A stretch of DNA of 64,000 bases. It comes from CAYWMY01 sp046352935. Its GTDB lineage: Bacteria; Pseudomonadota; Gammaproteobacteria; Steroidobacterales; Steroidobacteraceae. Positions 18,685 through 25,739 of this stretch are shown here, in pieces. Within the stretch, counting starts at the first letter, position 1; each line of letters begins with the position of its first letter. The translations under genes were made by a program, and so were the position numbers. The DNA lies in NCBI GenBank assembly GCA_046352935.1, contig JAXMGR010000009.1, positions 1 through 64,000 of the forward strand. The letters run 5' to 3'. The notes beneath the pieces were generated by a model. It did no database searches, was not told the origin of the DNA, and saw only the letters and a program-made list of their open reading frames with translations.

Positions 18685-18903
18685 ATGATCGACTGGAGCG
18701 CCTGTTCCGCCGTTGAAAAGGACCCAAGCCGCGTCAGCGGCGCATGGGTGTTTCGGGGTACCCGCGTGCCTGTAACGGCGCTCTTTGAGAACCTTGAAGA
18801 CGGAGCGCAGGTCGCCGACTTTATTCAGTGGTTTCCGGGTGTCTCCCTGGAGCAGGTTCGCGCTGTTCTTGAACACGCCGCTCGCTCACTCGAAGTTGCG
18901 TAA
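18685..18903 (+). CDS. Cassette 1: DUF433 antitoxin
   Basis: A 72-residue DUF433 protein: GAWVFRGTRVPVTALFENLE, then DFIQWFPGVSLEQVRAVLEH, the family signature. DUF433 proteins are antitoxins paired with PIN-like toxins. Its TAA stop directly abuts the ATG of the DUF5615 gene, so the pair is co-translated. A possible promoter, TTGCTG-17-TAGCAT (-10 at 18673-18678), ends 6 bases before this ATG. Being first in the array, it is also exposed to Pc. Confidence 0.88.
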   Translation: MIDWSACSAVEKDPSRVSGAWVFRGTRVPVTALFENLEDGAQVADFIQWFPGVSLEQVRAVLEHAARSLEVA

Positions 18904-19224
18904 ATGCGGGTCCTGTTCGATCAGGGAACGCCCGTACCGCTGCGAGCACTGCTGACCGGTCACACGGTGGCGACCGTTTATGAGCTCGGTTGGAGCCGGC
19001 TCACGAACGGTGACCTTCTCCGCCAGGCAGAAGTCGCTGGCTACGAAATCTTCGTTACCACTGACCAGAATCTGCGCTACCAGCAGAACATCAGTGGCCG
19101 TGATTTGGCGATTGCCGTACTGATGGCAACGAGCTGGCCCCGCGTCCAACGGCATGCCGCACAGGTCGTCAAGCAGATCGAATCGTTGGCTTCTGGTGGA
19201 TACGTGGAGATCGAGATTCCCTGA
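18904..19224 (+). CDS. Cassette 1: DUF5615 PIN-like toxin
   Basis: A 106-residue DUF5615/Mut7-C-like PIN-fold protein. It starts MRVLFDQGTPVPLRALLTGH, with the conserved acidic residue at position 6, and later has TNGDLLRQAEVAGYEIFVTTDQNLRYQQN, whose Asp residues (positions ~37 and ~53) fit the PIN-like active site. It is probably a ribonuclease toxin neutralised by the DUF433 protein just upstream. The gene ends 4 bp before the attC core, so the two genes form one cassette. Confidence 0.87.
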   Translation: MRVLFDQGTPVPLRALLTGHTVATVYELGWSRLTNGDLLRQAEVAGYEIFVTTDQNLRYQQNISGRDLAIAVLMATSWPRVQRHAAQVVKQIESLASGGYVEIEIP

Positions 19225-19228
19225 AGGC

Positions 19229-19362
19229 GTCTAACAACTCGCTAGACGGAGCTCGCGGCGGGTAGGGTCTTCGTTTCAGGCGGGAGGGGCAAGGATGCTG
19301 TCGATAAAGAGTCTTCGGTGGGGTCGCGGGACACCGCGAGTCCGTCAGCTCAGGCGTTGGAC
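19229..19362 (+). repeat. attC1 (family A, 134 bp)
   Basis: It starts with GTCTAAC (RYYYAAC) and ends with GTTGGAC (19356-19362, GTTRRRY). The two arms form an imperfect inverted repeat: ACTCGCTAGACGGAGCTCGC on the left pairs with the right arm CGCGAGTCCGTCAGCTCAGG. It closes cassette 1. The same sequence family recurs at attC2, attC8 and the remains of attC10. Confidence 0.92.
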
Positions 19363-19396
19363 GTCATGAAACTGCCGCTCGCTCTTATAGTTCTTC

Positions 19397-20131
19397 CAGG
19401 GCGGGTGCGGCGCCGTAGGGCGCTGATCACGCAGCGTGGCGAAGCAGATGCGCGCAGCGCCGATGGCGGTGCGCAGGTGGCTTTCTTCATGGGTTGGCGC
19501 TGGTGCCACGGCGAGCGCCCATTGCCCGCAGCGGATCGAGCGGCCGGCCGGACGTTGCGAGACGGTGGCGGCGCGGATCACCGCGCGCGGGCGCCGTGGG
19601 TAAACGGCATGCGCAGATACCTGTCGCCGCGCTTGGAGATGCGGCGGACGGCGGTAGCTGCCCGAGGAGTATTCCTTGGGCGTGAGGCCGAACCAGGAGG
19701 CGAAATGGCGTGCGTCCTTGAAGTGGGCGACGCTGCCGCCGGTGGCGGCCACCAGGGCGGTGGCGGTGAGCAGTCCGACGCCGGGGATGGTGAGCAGCGT
19801 GGTGCAGGGATCGGACTCGAGGCGCGGCGTTAATCACCAGCGAAGGCGCAGGCGTGCCGCGCCTCCAGCAGGCGGATCTCCTCGAGCAGTTGCTTCATCG
19901 GCTCGCGCAGCAGCTGGGGATCTCGGATCCCGGATCGGCCAGCACGCGGGCGATCTGCTCGGTGCCGACCCGACTGCCCGCCGAAATGCACAGACCGAAC
20001 TCGCGGCAGCAGCCGCGCGGTATTGATGCGGGCGGTGCGCGTGGCCATCCACGCCGAACGGACCCGGTGCAGGCTCTGCAGCGCTTGTTGCTCGACGGAT
20101 TTGATGCGCACCGGCACGACATCGGCGCATT
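19397..20131 (-). mobile_element. Internal fragment of an IS1111-type transposase gene
   Basis: Nearly identical over most of its length to the inside of the complete transposase at 24660-25739, on the same strand, but with several small deletions and frameshifts. One spot reads GGCGTTAATCACC where the intact copy encodes the segment around AAHESD. It begins just inside the 3' end of the transposase gene and stops at about codon 110, so both IS ends are absent. It therefore cannot move by itself. It arrived by recombination or lost its ends afterwards. Confidence 0.88.
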
Positions 20132-20575
20132 TTGATCCTCAGCCTCTCGGGCGGACTGGCAACAGCGGAGACAAGCGACGGCCTTTTTGAATCCCTAGCG
20201 GCGGCCAAGGAGCGCTGGGAGCAGCAGCGCCTGACCGACTACCAGTTTGAGGTTTTCGACGCCTGCTTCTGTGTGCTCCTCCCTCAAATGCGGCGAGTTC
20301 GCGTTGTCGTCCACCATGGAAAAACTAGGAGTCTTGAACTCGTTGGGGAAGGTTGGGACAAAAGCAATTCCGCCGGCCTTGTCGCCGGGCTTGTACCTAT
20401 GACCATCCCAAATTGGTTTCTATTCATCGAGTGGAGAATTCGCTCGCAGCCCCCGGGGAACCTCTCGATTGAATACGATCCGCTCGACGGCCATCCCGTT
20501 CACTTTAAGGAAGATGATCCGGCCATAAAGTATGTGCAGATGGAATTGCGGATAGAGAAGTTTAAGAGAAGATGA
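20132..20575 (+). CDS. Cassette 2: remaining ORF, DUF6174-like exported protein lacking its start
   Basis: The open frame (TTG at 20132) encodes 147 residues: the tail of a signal peptide (LILSLSGGLATAET), then AKERWEQQRLTDYQFEVFDACFCVL and RVRVVVHHGKTRSLE. This matches the pattern of DUF6174 proteins: a W/Y-containing helix, a CxC motif, then a VxV-x(3)-G strand. Without the original start it is probably not made or not exported. Its true N-terminus lies before the IS fragment at 19366. The stop is 1 bp before attC2. Assignment to DUF6174 is by eye. Confidence 0.6.
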   Translation: MILSLSGGLATAETSDGLFESLAAAKERWEQQRLTDYQFEVFDACFCVLLPQMRRVRVVVHHGKTRSLELVGEGWDKSNSAGLVAGLVPMTIPNWFLFIEWRIRSQPPGNLSIEYDPLDGHPVHFKEDDPAIKYVQMELRIEKFKRR

Positions 20576-20576
20576 C

Positions 20577-20711
20577 TGCTAACAACTCGCTGGACGGAGC
20601 TCGCGGCGGGTAGCGTCTTCGTTTGGGGCGGGAGGGACAAAGGATGTCGTCGATAAAGTGTCTTCGGTCGGGTCGCGGGTCGCCGCGAGTCCGTCAGCTC
20701 AGCCGTTAGGC
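20577..20711 (+). repeat. attC2 (family A, 135 bp)
   Basis: Left core TGCTAAC (first base off consensus), right core GTTAGGC at 20705-20711. Between them are the family A arms CAACTCGCTGGACGGAGCTC and its counterpart GCGAGTCCGTCAGCTCAGCC. It closes cassette 2 and opens cassette 3. Confidence 0.92.
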
Positions 20712-20718
20712 GACAGCG

Positions 20719-21186
20719 ATGTCTCAGCAGTGCAGTCAAGGTTGGGTGGCCATTCTTGGCGCCTTACTGACACCGACGATCGCGTTAGCCGGTGCTTACA
20801 TTGCATGGCAACAGTGGAAGACAAATCAAAACAAGCTCAGGCTGGAGCTGTTTGGAAGACGTTATGCATTCTATGAAGCCGCTCGAGATCTCATCGGTAC
20901 GATCACGGCCAGCGGTAGGGCGAGCGACGAGAGCACCTTCCAATTCCTATCGAAGACCAAAGGGGCGAGATTCATTGTTGGCGCAGAACTCGCGTATTAC
21001 TTGAAGGAGGAACTTTATCGCAAGGCCACTTCTCTCAATGCACTCGATGCTGAGCTAGAAGGGCAACCAGCGGGAGAGGCGCGGTCCCGAATCGTTCAGC
21101 AGCAGCGCGAGCTCAAGGACTGGTTTCGAGCTCAATACGATGTGTTGGATCGCAGGTTTGAGCCTTTTTTGAAGCTGAAACACTGA
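20719..21186 (+). CDS. Cassette 3: membrane-anchored protein of unknown function
   Basis: A 155-residue protein whose ATG lies 7 bp after the attC2 core. It has one N-terminal membrane helix (VAILGALLTPTIALAGAYIAW, residues ~10-30) followed by a basic stretch and a ~120-residue charged helical cytoplasmic domain (QQQRELKDWFRAQYDVLDRR). The pattern of one helix plus a long helical tail resembles many small integron and phage-defence proteins, but I recognise no family. No ribosome site is visible, so expression may depend on Pc. Confidence 0.7.
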   Translation: MSQQCSQGWVAILGALLTPTIALAGAYIAWQQWKTNQNKLRLELFGRRYAFYEAARDLIGTITASGRASDESTFQFLSKTKGARFIVGAELAYYLKEELYRKATSLNALDAELEGQPAGEARSRIVQQQRELKDWFRAQYDVLDRRFEPFLKLKH

Positions 21187-21193
21187 TGCCGCC

Positions 21194-21272
21194 CCCCAAC
21201 AATCCTATTCCAGCTGACGTCCTAGCCTTCGCCCCGCTACGGCGAGGCCGCAGCTGAACCTGGGCGCTAGGC
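21194..21272 (+). repeat. attC3 (atypical, 79 bp)
   Basis: Cores are degenerate: CCCCAAC on the left (C for R) and GCTAGGC on the right (21266-21272, C for T at position 2). The centre still folds: CAGCTG at 21211-21216 against AGCTG, and GCCTTCGCC against GGCGAGGC around a short loop. Because the second base of the right core is changed, recombination here may be impaired. Confidence 0.65.
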
Positions 21273-21290
21273 TCCGGCAGCAGGCGCGTG

Positions 21291-21959
21291 ATGGACGACC
21301 TTCAGCAAACGCTTATCGACATCCAGGATCACCTGGCTCCTCATCTGGACGGCTGGGAGCAGATGCTCTATCACTATCTCTTTCGACATACGTGCCTGAG
21401 CGGCCGAAAGACGATCACCATTCCCGCGCGATCGGTTGGCCTACGGCTTGGGAGAGGGCGGTCCGGCTCGTCAGCGCTCTCACGAAATAACATCCCCAGG
21501 AAGCTGCGTTCGCTCGAAAAGAAGGGTGCGATCAAGATTCACGGCAGGTCATCTGCTGGAACCGAGGTTGAGATCGTGTTGCCGAGGAACGTTCCGGGTC
21601 TTATCAGAGAGCCTGAATCGTGCGACATGATCGACCTAAACAACATAGATTTTTTCTCAACCCAGGAGAATCGACAGCGAATCGTTGCGCGTGACGGTAG
21701 TCAATGCCGATATTGTCTTCGCTCAGTCGATGCAAAGACCGCGACGGTCGATCACATTATTCCGCAAGCGGCGGAAGGTGATAACAGCTACATGAACCTG
21801 ATTACTGCGTGTTTCGAATGCAATTCAAGGAAGCACCATCAGGGGGCCGAGGATTTCTTGCGCGGAAACTATCGGGCAGGCGTTCTCAGCGTTGAGGAAC
21901 TCAATGCCTGTCTCGAGTATCTTCAACAAGTACGAGGGGGCGGCGTGGTACCTCAATGA
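21291..21959 (+). CDS. Cassette 4: HNH endonuclease family protein
   Basis: A 222-residue protein; ATG at 21291 (a GTG at 21288 would add one residue). The N-terminal ~110 residues look like a winged-helix domain (IPRKLRSLEKKGAIKIHGRS). The C-terminal part is an HNH nuclease: CRYCLRS near residue 140, VDHIIPQAAEGDNSYMNL with the His of the motif, then CFECNSRKHH. The two CxxC pairs bind structural zinc. This is a DNA-cutting domain; winged-helix plus HNH suggests a sequence- or phage-directed nuclease. The region is less GC-rich than the flanking chromosome. Confidence 0.86.
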   Translation: MDDLQQTLIDIQDHLAPHLDGWEQMLYHYLFRHTCLSGRKTITIPARSVGLRLGRGRSGSSALSRNNIPRKLRSLEKKGAIKIHGRSSAGTEVEIVLPRNVPGLIREPESCDMIDLNNIDFFSTQENRQRIVARDGSQCRYCLRSVDAKTATVDHIIPQAAEGDNSYMNLITACFECNSRKHHQGAEDFLRGNYRAGVLSVEELNACLEYLQQVRGGGVVPQ

Positions 21960-21963
21960 GATC

Positions 21964-22068
21964 GCCTAACTACCGGTTGCAACGCACGGCATCGGGCCCG
22001 TCACCGCTGGCGGTGGTCAGTCAGGACCTGCGCTGGACCCTCGCCGGCGCTGAACCGGGCCGTTAGGC
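21964..22068 (+). repeat. attC4 (family B, 105 bp)
   Basis: GCCTAAC at 21964-21970 and GTTAGGC at 22062-22068 are perfect consensus cores and complementary to each other. The inner sequence (GCACGGCATCGGGCCCG ... CTCGCCGGCGCTGAAC) defines family B, shared with attC6 and attC7 at the same 105 bp length. Confidence 0.94.
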
Positions 22069-22079
22069 GTCACAACCCC

Positions 22080-22616
22080 ATGCTCGTGAACATCGTTGAA
22101 GCCGGCGCACTTGACCTCGACGCCACTCTTGGGGTCGAGCGCGCTGCATTCGGGCAAGAGGATGAAGCCGAACTCGTCATCGCGCTACTTCAGGATCTAA
22201 CGGCTCGGCCACACTTGTCCCTCCTGGGTCTCGTAGACGATAGGCCTGTTGGGCATGTTCTCTTCACGCCTGTGTCCATTGCTGGCGCCGCCACGACCTG
22301 TTCTGCGGCCATTCTCGCGCCCTTGGCCGTTCACCCCGACTTTCAACGACAGGGGATCGGTGGAACCTTGATAGAGGACGGTGCACGCAGGCTCGCGGCG
22401 TCCGGTGTTCGCTTGGTGTTCGTGCTCGGCCATCCGGCCTACTACATGAGGTTCGGGTTCTCGCCAGCCCTGAAGTCTGGCCTTGTTCCCCCATACCCGG
22501 TCTTCCCCCAGGAAGCATGGATGGTTCGCCCACTTGACCCGAACATACTTGGCACGGTCTCGGGCCGTGTCTCATGTGCACAGAGCTTGGACAAGCCAGA
22601 GTACTGGCGCGAGTAG
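22080..22616 (+). CDS. Cassette 5: GNAT N-acetyltransferase
   Basis: A 178-residue GNAT protein of the YhbS type: LAPLAVHPDFQRQGIGGTLI (motif A, acetyl-CoA pyrophosphate loop QRQGIG) near residue 95, then VFVLGHPAYYMRFGFSPA (motif B, Tyr as general acid). The substrate is unknown; cassette acetyltransferases often modify small molecules or toxins. ATG at 22080 lies 11 bp after the attC4 core, with no visible ribosome site. Confidence 0.9.
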   Translation: MLVNIVEAGALDLDATLGVERAAFGQEDEAELVIALLQDLTARPHLSLLGLVDDRPVGHVLFTPVSIAGAATTCSAAILAPLAVHPDFQRQGIGGTLIEDGARRLAASGVRLVFVLGHPAYYMRFGFSPALKSGLVPPYPVFPQEAWMVRPLDPNILGTVSGRVSCAQSLDKPEYWRE

Positions 22617-22643
22617 GCTCACGCTCCTCTGGCACAACGTGAC

Positions 22644-22708
22644 GCCTAACATGTCGGTCAACCGGACGCGCTACGGCAAGGCACCCTGGCCTTGATGAAT
22701 TGTTGAGC
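22644..22708 (+). repeat. attC5 (short type, 65 bp)
   Basis: GCCTAAC at 22644-22650 and GTTGAGC at 22702-22708 fit the core consensus. The centre has CAAGG/CCTTG pairing (22678-22682 with 22691-22695). Read as protein the left arm gives MSVNRTRYGKAPWP, a typical attC read-through, not a gene. It closes the acetyltransferase cassette. Confidence 0.8.
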
Positions 22709-23103
22709 GCTGGCAGCGAAAGGGAGGTCGTAGCCGTCGTGAAGCCCGCCAGTCGAAACGTTCTCAGCGACGTCGTTGCGCCTTCGTTTCAGGCGGCGCC
22801 GCCGGAGCCTCGTCTTCGAGACTGCTCTAGTCGTTCGAGCGGTCAGTGTCGTGCGACCACTTTTCAACGCTCGAGAGTCGGTGCGGCACCTCCTTCGTTC
22901 AGCGCGAAGCGTTGCCAGCCGCCGGTCGGATCGGTCGGCGCGGGTCTGGCGGGCAAGCTCGCCGCATGCGGCGCCGCGACCAACCGGAAACCTCTGCTCC
23001 TTCTGCTCGGTTGCGGCGCGCCTTCGATCAGCGTAAGAGTCGGCTGGAATTTGCAAGTGAGCGTCAGCGATGGGAGGCTTCGTTCGATGTGGTCTCTCGG
23101 TAC
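22709..23103 (+). other. Cassette 6: cassette body with no convincing gene
   Basis: About 395 bp lie between attC5 and attC6. Several frames are open on both strands (for example 22700-23206 and 22846-23193 on plus, 22658-23056 on minus), but each runs into attC sequence, lacks a ribosome site, and has an arginine- and serine-rich composition typical of shadow translation of GC-rich DNA. It could be a non-coding cassette, an RNA gene or promoter cassette, or a decayed gene. Confidence 0.5.
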
Positions 23104-23208
23104 GCCGAACAACGCATTGCAGCGCACGGCTTCGGGCCGGTCACGCTCCGTGCTGGTCTCAGACGCACCGCGCCCCGCCCTCGCCGGCGCTGAACTTCGC
23201 CGTTAGGC
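23104..23208 (+). repeat. attC6 (family B, 105 bp)
   Basis: Left core GCCGAAC (one base off) and right core GTTAGGC (23202-23208). The inner arms match attC4 and attC7 (GCGCACGGCTTCGGGCC ... CCTCGCCGGCGCTGAAC). It closes cassette 6. Confidence 0.9.
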
Positions 23209-23216
23209 AGCACTCC

Positions 23217-23600
23217 ATGTCGCGCGAGCCATTGATCGTTCGGCAGCTGTACCGACGCCTCGTACGGGTGCGCCCGTTTCCATTTCCTACGGCGGGAGAG
23301 CGGCTCGACGTTCCGGACTTACATGGCGTATACGTCATCTACTCACCGCGCGGCGACGTGCTGCATGTCGGACGCACGGTCCGAGGAAAGCAGGGCCTAC
23401 GCCAGCGACTGAATAACCATCTCCACGCCGGCTCGTCATTCACTATTCGTTTCCTTCGCGGCGACGGGTCGAAGCTCCGAGGTAGCCACAAGTTCGCAAT
23501 TCTCGAAGTCCCAGACGCGCGCATGCGTGCCCTTCTGGAGGCGTATGCGGTCGGGTGCTTGTGCCCGAAGCACTTGGGAATCGGTGAAAATGCTGCCTAA
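23217..23600 (+). CDS. Cassette 7: GIY-YIG nuclease family protein
   Basis: A 127-residue protein. The GIY-YIG core reads LHGVYVIYSPRGDVLHVGRT (residues ~36-55), followed by GLRQRLNNHL, which supplies the conserved Arg after the YIG strand, and an acidic residue later (ILEVPDARMRALLEAYA, Glu near residue 110). The YIG position reads HVG, a deviation from canonical Y-I/V-G that also occurs in family members. ATG at 23217 is 8 bp after the attC6 core. The stop codon lies inside the left core of attC7. Probably a DNA nuclease. Confidence 0.8.
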   Translation: MSREPLIVRQLYRRLVRVRPFPFPTAGERLDVPDLHGVYVIYSPRGDVLHVGRTVRGKQGLRQRLNNHLHAGSSFTIRFLRGDGSKLRGSHKFAILEVPDARMRALLEAYAVGCLCPKHLGIGENAA

Positions 23601-23699
23601 CACACTGTTCCAGCGCACCGCATCGGGCCCGGGACGGGCCATGCAATGTAGGCACGTTCCGTGCCGGGCCCACGCCGGCGCTGAACAGCGCCGTTATGT
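23595..23699 (+). repeat. attC7 (family B, 105 bp)
   Basis: Left core GCCTAAC (23595-23601); right core GTTATGT (23693-23699). The right core belongs to the next cassette and is the exact complement of that cassette's left core ACATAAC at 24386, as expected if cassette 8 was inserted as one circle. Confidence 0.92.
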
Positions 23700-23704
23700 G
23701 GCCC

Positions 23705-24019
23705 TCAGCGCCGCGCGATGATCGCCGCCAGCTCCTTGTTGGAAGCCCCGAGTACCAGCAGCGACTTGACGAGCAGATCCAATGACACGGTCGGATCACC
23801 CGCTTCCATCTTGGCGACGCGCGACTGGCTCGACTGCAGCGACTGCGCCAATTCGCTCTGGGTCACTCCCTTTGACTGACGTCGCGACTTCAGCCCCTCG
23901 GCAAGCTTCAGGCGGAGCTCGATGTACGCCTCCTCCTCGGCACTCAGGCCGAGAAAGTCCTTCGCGTCACCAGTCTTCCAGCCCTTCTTTGCAAGCTTCT
24001 TCCGCTTACTGTCACGCAT
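23705..24019 (-). CDS. higA: Cassette 8: XRE-family antitoxin (HigA-type), reversed
   Basis: A 104-residue helix-turn-helix protein: KSRRQSKGVTQSELAQSLQS, then SQSRVAKMEAGDPTVSLDLL, a classic XRE domain near residues 43-80. It lies on the strand opposite to the array direction and overlaps the end of the toxin gene by 8 bp, so toxin comes first, as in higBA. The antitoxin should repress its own operon through the palindrome at 24357. Start ATG 24019 is inside the toxin's last codons. Confidence 0.88.
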   Translation of the reverse strand: MRDSKRKKLAKKGWKTGDAKDFLGLSAEEEAYIELRLKLAEGLKSRRQSKGVTQSELAQSLQSSQSRVAKMEAGDPTVSLDLLVKSLLVLGASNKELAAIIARR

Positions 24020-24356
24020 GGTCGTACTCCTTGAGGCGCTTTCGGCAGACATCGACCACGGCTTTGGGGGTCGCTTGGGTCTTCTTTGAAAAGACCTCGA
24101 CGATCACGATCGCGTCGGAATCGATGCGATACACCAAGCGCCAGTTGCCGGAGGTGTCATTAATCCGCAGCTCATGGCAGCGGGCGCCGATGCTTGGCAT
24201 GGGTCGGGACGCCGGCATTCCGATAGAGTCCCCATGCTGCAAGCGCCTGAGCAGGAACCCAGCCTCCAGCCGCCCTTCCTCGCTGAAAGGCGGGCTCTTG
24301 ACCTCACCGTGCAGCCAGATCAGGGGCTTGTCTCGTGGGCTCACAGGGCGGAGCAT
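24012..24356 (-). CDS. higB: Cassette 8: RelE/HigB-type toxin (Gp49-like), reversed
   Basis: A 114-residue RelE-superfamily protein of the Gp49/DUF891 kind: LEAGFLLRRLQHGDSIGMP, HELRINDTSGNWRLVYRID with the conserved Arg pair, and VVEVFSKKTQATPK. This is the pattern of ribosome-dependent mRNA interferases. It precedes its antitoxin gene with overlap. Because the cassette is inverted relative to Pc it must carry its own promoter, and a perfect 16 bp palindrome abuts the ATG. Confidence 0.86.
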   Translation of the reverse strand: MLRPVSPRDKPLIWLHGEVKSPPFSEEGRLEAGFLLRRLQHGDSIGMPASRPMPSIGARCHELRINDTSGNWRLVYRIDSDAIVIVEVFSKKTQATPKAVVDVCRKRLKEYDHA

Positions 24357-24372
24357 ATGTCATTAATGACAT
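24357..24372. promoter_or_regulatory. Palindromic operator of the reversed higBA cassette
   Basis: ATGTCATTAATGACAT is a perfect 16 bp palindrome directly upstream of the toxin ATG on the minus strand. It overlaps a weak promoter (TTGTTA-17-TGTCAT on the minus strand). Position and symmetry fit an XRE antitoxin dimer binding site for autoregulation. Confidence 0.7.
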
Positions 24373-24426
24373 GTGTGACAAGGCCACATAACAACTCGTA
24401 TATGGACTCTCCCTGCAAGAGGGAGA

Positions 24427-24659
24427 AGTAATCGAGGGTGAGGGCTGATCGGGAGACGCCTGCAGTCGTATATCCGGCATCTGTGGTGGGATTCTGAGAT
24501 CCCGTGCCGAGATGGAATCTGCGTTCGCGCGGCGCCAATCGCTACGAGCGGCGGCTGAAGCGCCGGAGTTGTTATCGGCGTGACGCGCGATGGGAGTGCC
24601 CGAGTTGGCCATGATGGGCGATTACTCTCCGAGCAAGCGTGGGTGGGACATGTCGGTGC
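24427..24659 (-). ncRNA. Candidate IS1111 bridge RNA region
   Basis: The ~230 bp between the transposase stop and the IS end are about 93% identical to 27262-27494 with no net insertion or deletion, yet the apparent plus-strand ORF is interrupted by stops in this copy, so selection is not on protein. IS110/IS1111 elements encode a bridge RNA in a non-coding end; in the IS1111 group it lies downstream of the transposase, as here. Hairpins nearby include TCTCCCT-gcaag-AGGGAGA (24408-24426). The RNA itself is inferred. Confidence 0.42.
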
Positions 24660-25739
24660 TCAGGCGGGCATGGGGAATGCCCGACGCGTGAGTTTCTTGG
24701 GAGCGGGTGCGGCGCCGTAGGGCGCGTGATCACGCAGCGTGGCGAAGCAGATGCGCGCGAGCTTGTTGGCGAGTGCGCAGGTGGCTTTGTTGTGGTTGGC
24801 GCGCGATTGCACGGCGAGCGCCCATTGCCGCAGCGGATCGAGCGGCCGGCCGAGGCGTTGCGAGACGGTGGCGGCGCGGATCACCGCGCGGGCGCCGTGG
24901 GTAAGCAGCATGCGCAGATACCTGTCGCCGCGCTTGGAGATGCGGCCGAGACGGCGGTAGCTGCCCGAGGAGTATTCCTTGGGCGTGAGGCCGAACCAGG
25001 AGGCGAAATGGCGTGCGTCCTTGAAGTGGGCGACGCTGCCGCCGGTGGCGGCCACCAGGGCGGTGGCGGTGAGCAGTCCGACGCCGGGGATGGTGAGCAG
25101 CGTGGTGCAGGGATCGGACTCGTGGGCCGCGGCAGTCAGCTCCTGTTCGAGCTGGGCGATGCGCGCCTCCAGCAGGCGGATCTCCTCGAGCGGTTGCTTC
25201 ATCGGCTCGCGCAGCAGCATGGGGATCTCGGATCCCGGATCGGCCAGCACGCGGGCGATCTGCTCGGTGCCGACCCGACTGCCCGCCGAAATGCACAGAC
25301 CGAACTCGCGGCAGCAGCCGCGCAGGGTATTGATGCGGGCGGTGCGCGTGGCCATCCACGCCGAACGGACCCGGTGCAGGCTCTGCAGCGCTTGTTGCTC
25401 GACGGATTTGATGCGCACCGGCACGACATCGGCGCAGCGCAGCGCTTCGAGCAGTGCGGCGGCATCGGCGGCGTCGGTCTTGTTGCGTTTGACGTAGGCG
25501 CGGACGTAGCGCGGCGGCAGCAGCGTGACGGTGATCCCCTGCGCCTGCAGGCGGCGTGCCCAGAAGTGTGCCGAGCCGCAGGCTTCCATGACGACACGCT
25601 CGACGACACGGTTGTGGAACCAGCGTTCGAACTGGCTGCGCGTCAGCCTTGCACGTTCGACGATGCGCCAGTGGCCATCGGCGACGGCCAGCTCGAAGAC
25701 GCTCTTTGCCAAATCGACGGCGACGGTCGTAGCATCCAT
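24660..25739 (-). CDS. IS1111-family (DEDD) transposase
   Basis: A 359-residue transposase. The RuvC-like DEDD domain starts VAVDLAKSVFELAV (first Asp), contains VVMEACGSAHFWAR (Glu) and KRNKTDAADAAALLEA (the DxxD pair). The C-terminal part has IPGVGLLTATALVAATG and the conserved Ser region around FASWFGLTPKEYSSGS. ATG at 25739 has AGGAGGAG upstream; the frame extends to 25835 but that lies in the IS end. Intact and probably functional. It cuts and pastes a circular intermediate guided by bridge RNA (family knowledge). Confidence 0.93.
   Translation of the reverse strand: MDATTVAVDLAKSVFELAVADGHWRIVERARLTRSQFERWFHNRVVERVVMEACGSAHFWARRLQAQGITVTLLPPRYVRAYVKRNKTDAADAAALLEALRCADVVPVRIKSVEQQALQSLHRVRSAWMATRTARINTLRGCCREFGLCISAGSRVGTEQIARVLADPGSEIPMLLREPMKQPLEEIRLLEARIAQLEQELTAAAHESDPCTTLLTIPGVGLLTATALVAATGGSVAHFKDARHFASWFGLTPKEYSSGSYRRLGRISKRGDRYLRMLLTHGARAVIRAATVSQRLGRPLDPLRQWALAVQSRANHNKATCALANKLARICFATLRDHAPYGAAPAPKKLTRRAFPMPA

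Larger units (their letters stand above)
19366..20575 (+). pseudogene. Cassette 2 gene split by a transposase fragment
   Basis: Right after attC1 an ATG at 19366 begins MKLPLALIVL, which looks like the start of a signal peptide and runs straight into an IS-derived segment at about 19397. After the segment, from 20132, the frame resumes as LILSLSGGLATAETSDG, which reads as the rest of a signal peptide plus a mature exported protein. The simplest reading is one exported DUF6174-like protein interrupted in its signal peptide by ~735 bp of transposase sequence. The cassette boundaries (attC1 and attC2) are intact. Confidence 0.72.

Noticed and set aside
19318..19833. 171-codon frame starting in attC1
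   Set aside because: It reads the start of the cassette 2 gene and then antisense transposase; not a real fusion protein.
22700..23206. 168-codon frame across cassette 6
   Set aside because: It runs through attC6 (NNALQRTASG and ALAGAELRR are attC read-through), has no start site and a shadow-like composition.
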